Assembly: GCA_023846275.1 (NCBI GenBank)
Contig: CM043878.1
Coordinates: 11,167,501-11,231,500 of the forward strand
Length of the DNA: 64,000 nt
Direction: 5' to 3'
DNA from: Vanilla planifolia
Taxonomy: Eukaryota > Streptophyta > Magnoliopsida > Asparagales > Orchidaceae
Both the position numbers and the translations under genes were made by a program. The notes below the pieces were generated by a model. The model was not told the origin of the DNA, ran no database searches, and saw only the letters and a list, made by a program, of their open reading frames with translations. How positions within the stretch are numbered: the stretch's first letter is position 1; every line of letters starts with the position of its first letter. Below, piece by piece: positions 58,514-64,000 of this stretch.

Positions 58514-59000
58514 ATGAACATTCTAAACTTATGACAACATGAATTACTTAAACTTATGTGTGTGGCCAATAAAGCTTAGTGAATATCTTAAGATTATTGG
58601 CCTAAATGAGTTGTCTAGAATTATGTATGTGGCCAAGAGAGCTCAATAAAATATTATAAGCTAACCACATTAAGTGTGTCACTAGGATTGTGTGTATTAG
58701 TAAAATAACTTAATGAACATCTTAAAGTTACATCATTAAGTGAGTCACTTAGAGAAATGTGTGTATGAACAAAAGAGCACGATGAACCTCCTGAGATTAC
58801 AATAGTAAGTGAGCGCCTACAATTATTTGTATAACAAAGAGAACTCGATGAACATTCTAAGGTTATGACATCGAGTGAATCTCTTAAGAAAATTGTATAT
58901 AAGCAAAAGAACATAATAAATATTCTAAGAATAAATGCCAAGTGAATTGCCTAGGATTATGTCTATGATGAAGGGAGGTCAATGAAATTTTAAGAATACT
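58514..59000. repeat. Minisatellite, about 67-bp unit, seven copies
   Basis: Diverged copies begin with an ATGAACATYCTWA-like motif at about 58514, 58579, 58645, 58712, 58782, 58848, 58915 and 58981 (last one partial). Each continues with a YWAGTGARTC-like box, a TAKRATTRTGTRTATG-like box and AAAAGAGCTCA. Period is 64-69 bp. The frame on - (58941-58654) has matching protein periodicity and is a by-product. Confidence 0.85.
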
Positions 59001-59916
59001 CTGATATATGATAAATTAGATTTTTAATATGGTTTAATTTAGAGCCTATAATACTAAAGATGTTTAATAGATTATTAGAAAATATTAAATGATATCATAC
59101 ACTAATTGAGACTAGATGACGTAAAGTAATTTATAATTATTCAAATATTAATATCTAAAATCGTATTGTAGATTATTAAGTAAAGTAGGTGACTACACGT
59201 TAAACATTAAACATAAAGTCTTACTGAATAGTTTTATCACATCTAATTTCATATATATAAAATATAAAATTTAAGATAAACTCTACGTAGAGTATTTTAA
59301 TAGAGAAAAAAGTAACTCTAATTTTATATTGCTACTTAAAAAATAAAAATTATTAAAAGAGTGAACCTGTTTAGTAATGACATCTTGTAATTTCTTTTAA
59401 AGTTGGCATGTTGAGTACCAAAGATGGAAAGGGGTGATGATATGAAGGTTTGGGTTAGTGGAGAAGCTTGGCTAAATGGGTAACAAAATGATTGGCTAGA
59501 ATTAGGAGCCTTTTTGCAAAAGGTAACAATTTGTTGGTTTCGATCAAGAGAGTGAAAATGTAGGTAAAGACTTGAGGATCTAAAAAAAGAGAATTTATTT
59601 GATTGTTGACTCTCCTAACAATAGGTCTCTTACATTCAATCTTTGACTCTCATAAGAGGAAAGGAAGTTGGAATTTTTCTAACTAGAGTTGGACGTACAC
59701 TCTTTGCTTATAAAAAAATAGAATCACATAACAAGAAAAAATTTATTCATCAATAATAATATTACAATGAGAGAGTCTCTTTTATTTATAAATGAATGAG
59801 AGCTTAGTAACTATACATGAAAAAAAATTAAATGTATTTTGGGAATATATAATCATGAAAAAATAAAAAGTCAACACGAAAAAAAAATTGAGTTAAACTA
59901 CATAAGAATTTAAAAG

Positions 59917-60115
59917 AAATCTTTATAATTCTAAGATATTAACTATAAATAGCCATAAAAAATAATTTTAAAGTTAAATTACTTGAAAAATCCAAAATAG
60001 ATATTTATAATTCTAAGACATTAACTCCAAGTAGGTCGCCTAATTGAATACAGAAATATAAAAATACATAAAATCTTTAGAATTTCAAAAAATTAACTTC
60101 AAGTAGATCAACCAT
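59917..60115. repeat. Short tandem repeat, about 73-82 bp, three diverged copies
   Basis: Copies of AAATCTTTATAATTCTAAGA followed by a TTAACT...AAGTAG-like box begin near 59917, 59998 and 60071. Spacing is unequal (about 82 and 73 bp), so it is a decayed tandem repeat. Confidence 0.6.
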
Positions 60116-61164
60116 ATTAAATGAAAATATGAAAATATATGAAAAAACAATGATAGAAAAAATATGCAATATAATAATCGGACATAGATGACAATATGAC
60201 AAGGATGCTAGCAGTGGACGAGATAGATGACAATGGTCAATGATGACCAAAGGGCAGGTGGCTCACGAGTGACCAGGCAATGTTTGGCAGCCGAGAAGCA
60301 TAAGGCGACCTGTCGATAATGATTGACAGATGATGTTGGGTAACCAAACAACAATGATCGAGAGTAGTATACAACTAAGTAATAGGAGATGACCAGCGAT
60401 AGTGGGTTAAGCATGCACAAGAACCAACATTGATGATAACATATTTACAAAACATGCTTGTACAAATAGAGTAAAAATAACAAAGATAATCATAGAAAAA
60501 ATAGAGTGTTATGGTTGACCCCTATAATTGATGAAGATGACTAATCAAAATATATTTGACTCAAGTATGACTCTGAATTAAAATGAGACTGATGTGATAT
60601 CAATACGTGTGTGTTTGTGAGCTAACATGGGACACGCATATGTCATAAAATATTAAAAGAGTTTTTTTAATAATATAAGATCAAAAAAGAAACAAAATAC
60701 AAAAAGATATATGAAACTTGTTATATACAATAGTATTGTTTGTGTAAATTATTTATTAAGTAATAATCTTTAATGTGTTATGATCCAAGTTATTTTAATT
60801 ATTTTAACTTATCAGTATCAATATTTCAAGAATACTATCGACACAACATAAGAACTAAGGAGTGATGGTTATAAATAACTAGTTGATGTGTCTTTTTTTA
60901 AGATATTGATATATTTTAGTATCATATTAGTTTAAATTATTATAATTCTTATATTATTATTTCACATATCATTTATATTTAAAATACATAGAATGATGAT
61001 GTAAATAGTTTCAAACAATATGTGGTTGGTTAGAATATAATATATTAAGAACATGCAATAGAGTAGTAGAAATAAATTGTAAAGAAGACGTTTTGAGATA
61101 TAGAATATGGAGAAAATTTGAATAACAAGTATTTTGTTTTAAATAAACTTTTAAAAAACTGATT

Positions 61165-61400
61165 CGCGTTCAAATCCAGTTTCTTTTTTCCGAGCCTCTT
61201 AAGGCCCTCGCACCGTCGCCGCTCTGGCCACCGTTGCCTTGTCGCTACCTTCGTTGACGTCGCCGTCCTGGAACCCTCGGCTGCGCCACCTTCGCACCCT
61301 TTTCGGCCGCACTGTCCTCGCACCTTCTGCTCCTGTGCTGCCGTCGACCCGTCGTTGGCCGCGCTGCTGAGGCCATTCCTTTTGCCCTCGCCATCTCGTA
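61165..61400 (+). other. GC-rich exon-like island with splice donor (candidate 5' leader/first exon)
   Basis: About 235 bp of C/G-rich, CpG-containing sequence stands out from very AT-rich surroundings. It ends CCATCTC|GTAAGATT, a good donor, followed by T-rich intron-like DNA. A TTTTAAATAAAC TATA-like stretch lies about 30 bp upstream. This is how many monocot 5' UTR or first exons look. No downstream coding exon was recognised to 64000. The antisense frame starting at 61323 has no recognised family. Confidence 0.35.
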
Positions 61401-64000
61401 AGATTGGTTTACTCCTCGCCGCTACTTCCTTTCAGATTATCCCATTGTTTTTTTAATTATCAGATTATTCTTATTTTAGCTGGGTTTATTGCTCCTTCGT
61501 GTGACTCTTCTTTTGATATATTCTGTGTGACCGTAAAGGATTATCTTAAGTAATTGTTTTGGCATAAGATTATTTCAGTGAACCGTTTGCTGTTATGAAC
61601 CCAACATTACCCAACATTTTTTCTTTCTTTGTGATTGTTTCTTTTGTTGTGATGGATGGTTTTCAGTTTTGTATTGCTTCCCTCTATTATCCAAGGCTTG
61701 GGACTGATTGGGTCAGGTACATAGCTGGTGGAGCGGGTTGTGATGGGGTTGTGTTTGCGATGGTTATGGTTGTATGTAAAGTATGGTGGTATGGTTTATT
61801 CTAATCCGAGTGATGCAATTTTCCACTTTATTTAGTCATCTGAGGCGTGGAATTTATGACATTGCGGAAATTATAAGCTTAATGGGTTAACTACTGACTG
61901 CTATTGCCATGTAGCTGGCTCAACTTAGTTGTAACTATCTTTGTTTAGCTAGCAAAGGGTGTAGAGGCCAGAGAATTTTCCTTGATATCATCTGCCATTG
62001 GTTGATTGGTGCAAATGTATTGTCTTATTTGACATCCTCGGAGGAGGACATGTGATCGATTAATGATCAATTCAACAATTGAAGTGCCCTTAGATGAGTT
62101 GAGTTTGCCCTCCACACCTTCCAGCCTGCTTTTGCTGCCTTGCACGTTAAGCATCCTGCCAAGGTTGGACTATTTTTCATCGCATGATGGTGTATAAGGA
62201 GGACCCCATGTCGATGGTGGGGGATAGGGGATTCGTAACAATCAAAAGTAATCATAGGCATAGGAGAACTCTAATTCCACTAGTCTACTATTCAACCCTC
62301 GTAATTACAGCGTAGCCTTTCATATTGCTGCTCCTCGAGCTCTTTGTAATCTTCATCTTGTGGCTTGATCCTTTAGAATATGCTCTTGTTATTTCTATAT
62401 GAGGCCTCTTTGAACCACAATACTTTGTGGATGCTTTCCCTGTCTCGTTGTCTCGATTTTTCCTTATTTTGAGGTGTTTTCATGTAAGAACTCTTTGGAC
62501 TTTAAGACATCCATGGGGCCTTGCCTACTTCTAGGAGAAAGAAGGGGAGTTTGCTCTAACCTTGGCACCCTAACTCATTAGTGTAGCTGCCCTCTCTCAT
62601 ATTTTTGATAACATATTTTGAGAGGAAACCTTGAAGATTGAAGTTTTGGTCATAAAAACATTCAAAGGAATAGGATAACTCAACGAGTTCCTTTAGGAAT
62701 TTGAATTAGTTATGGATACGTAGACAGTCTTTAATGTCATTTATTTCTTACCTTTAAAATTATTTTGAAACGCCAACCCATTATTAGTTATGGAAACTTT
62801 CGTAAGTTTTATCCCTAGTTTCAACAAAATTCATATTACCTTCACTATTGAATTCTTCAATGATCAACACTTGTGGAAGTTGACGAACATCTATCCATAT
62901 TCGTCTAGAAGGTTCTAGCGAAAGTTTGATGACAAATTACAGAATGTGGAATTGATTGCACCTGAAATCATCTAGATGGTGTTATTAAACGCCCTTTAGC
63001 ATGATGACATTATCAAATTTTTTTTAATATTTCTCAACATCCTTAGAGGACTTTTACAATCACATTTGGAAGCATGAGAGTTCGGAGGACTAGAAGTCCC
63101 TAGCCAAAAAGAAAATGTTGCATCGTCCGAACAAGGCTAAGAAGCTACTCAAGAAGAGGCAATGTCTACTCTGGAAATGGAGTCATTGCATAAGAACAAA
63201 TAATCTCCTAAAAGTTTGGAAAATGCTTCCATGGTTCTTCAAAATGAGGAATGGATCTTGGAGGTGATGTGATGGCTTGTGAAAGATGAATGGCTTTATG
63301 GATGGGGAAATCTCATGAACAAATTATGCTAAAAAATTATTTCATAGATTACTTATTTTGATCTACTAAGTCTCATGACTTTGGATGGATTGTGTTTCAT
63401 TAACTTATTTCTAGAAAGCACTTGAAAAATTCTACATTATTGTTGCAAACTTTTATATTAAACTTGGTTCTAATGTGTTTTAAATAGAAGTAAAATGCTT
63501 TCAGCTATACTAATTTCATTACTTAAAGCAAATTTCTTGGTTTTATAAATTTTAATAAAGTTGCTCATTAAAAGATGGCTTTTCTTTTACATAGGTGGAA
63601 TTAGATCACGGTTTAATATTGTCATGTAATCTGTTTAATGCTCTAAGCATGTTTGTGTCTGCATTGAATAATATGTTGTGACCATTTGTATGGTAATTCT
63701 TGTTTTGTATTTTGATTACATTGTTTTGATGAACATATAGATCATTTGATATAAGTTTTGGTAGTTTTAAGAAGAGATTTCTATATTGATTTGAAGAAAA
63801 ATATATTCATGACTCTTATTGTAATTCTTCTGAGATATATTGATTTTGTAAATTGAATAACTATAGATCTAGAAAATGTTAATTTAATTAAAGATTGGCT
63901 CATCTCGACTAATATGCATCAAGTTTTTAATGTTTTGCCCACTTTTATTGAAGTCTTACTCAAATACTAATATAGCTATAACTCTAGTGTCTATTTGTTT
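61400..64000. other. Unassigned region at the 3' end of the window
   Basis: No coding block I can name. The segment 62830-63250 has a few Lys/Leu-rich, semi-open frames and might be decayed retroelement sequence, but I could not match it to gag, RT or integrase. It could equally be an intron of a gene beginning at the GC-rich island. Confidence 0.5.

Noticed and set aside
58654-58941. 95-codon frame on - with periodic sequence
   Set aside because: The periodicity comes from the 67-bp minisatellite, not from a repeat protein.
1-64000. CRISPR arrays, prokaryotic operons or phage systems
   Set aside because: Repeats found have no spacer-repeat pattern, and the genes are spliced plant genes in a retroelement-rich background.

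Overview
This is a stretch of a nuclear genome from a flowering plant. It has large AT-rich introns and intergenic DNA full of decayed Ty1/copia, Ty3/gypsy and LINE retrotransposons, microsatellites and minisatellites. All three protein-coding genes I can support have clear plant homologues. The contrast between GC-rich coding exons (SUVH-like gene, first exon of the amidase gene) and an AT-rich background suggests a monocot, perhaps a commelinid such as banana, ginger or palm. That placement is inference from composition only.

Region 1 (1-41569, + strand) is the 3' two thirds of one very large gene for pTAC3/PAP1, a PPR- and SAP-domain subunit of the plastid-encoded RNA polymerase complex. 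Ten exons totalling 1926 nt (641 codons plus stop) join in a single open frame across about 39.8 kb. The transit peptide and first PPR repeats lie upstream of the window. Its introns reach about 7.1 kb and hold a sense copia remnant (about 1985-5400), a 0.78-kb tandem duplication (about 5775-7400), an antisense LINE ORF1 (about 9490-10239), an antisense copia pol (about 11370-13480), and two sense LINE reverse transcriptases (about 17800-19150 and 24740-25300). One intron appears to be of the GC-AG class.

Region 2 (41570-46400) is AT-rich intergenic DNA with no supported gene. Region 3 (46466-48850) is an intronless SUVH2/SUVH9-type gene (SRA, pre-SET, SET without post-SET) with a CT/TATC microsatellite in its 5' leader or promoter. 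Region 4 (48850-54370) is intergenic, with a 39-unit (AT)n tract and an antisense gypsy pol remnant. Region 5 (54376-56163) is an amidase-signature gene with a signal peptide and three exons; one of its two tiny introns is 69 nt, free of stops and divisible by three. Region 6 (56164-64000) has no supported complete gene. It holds a 67-bp minisatellite, a smaller 3-copy repeat, and a GC-rich exon-like island at 61165-61400 with a splice donor, which could be the first exon of a gene running off the window.

The genes are not an operon or pathway. pTAC3 acts in plastid transcription, the SUVH protein in RNA-directed DNA methylation in the nucleus, and the amidase probably in the secretory pathway. 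I found no CRISPR, prokaryotic system or convincing new molecular system. The most unusual items are the architecture of the pTAC3 gene and several splice-site oddities.
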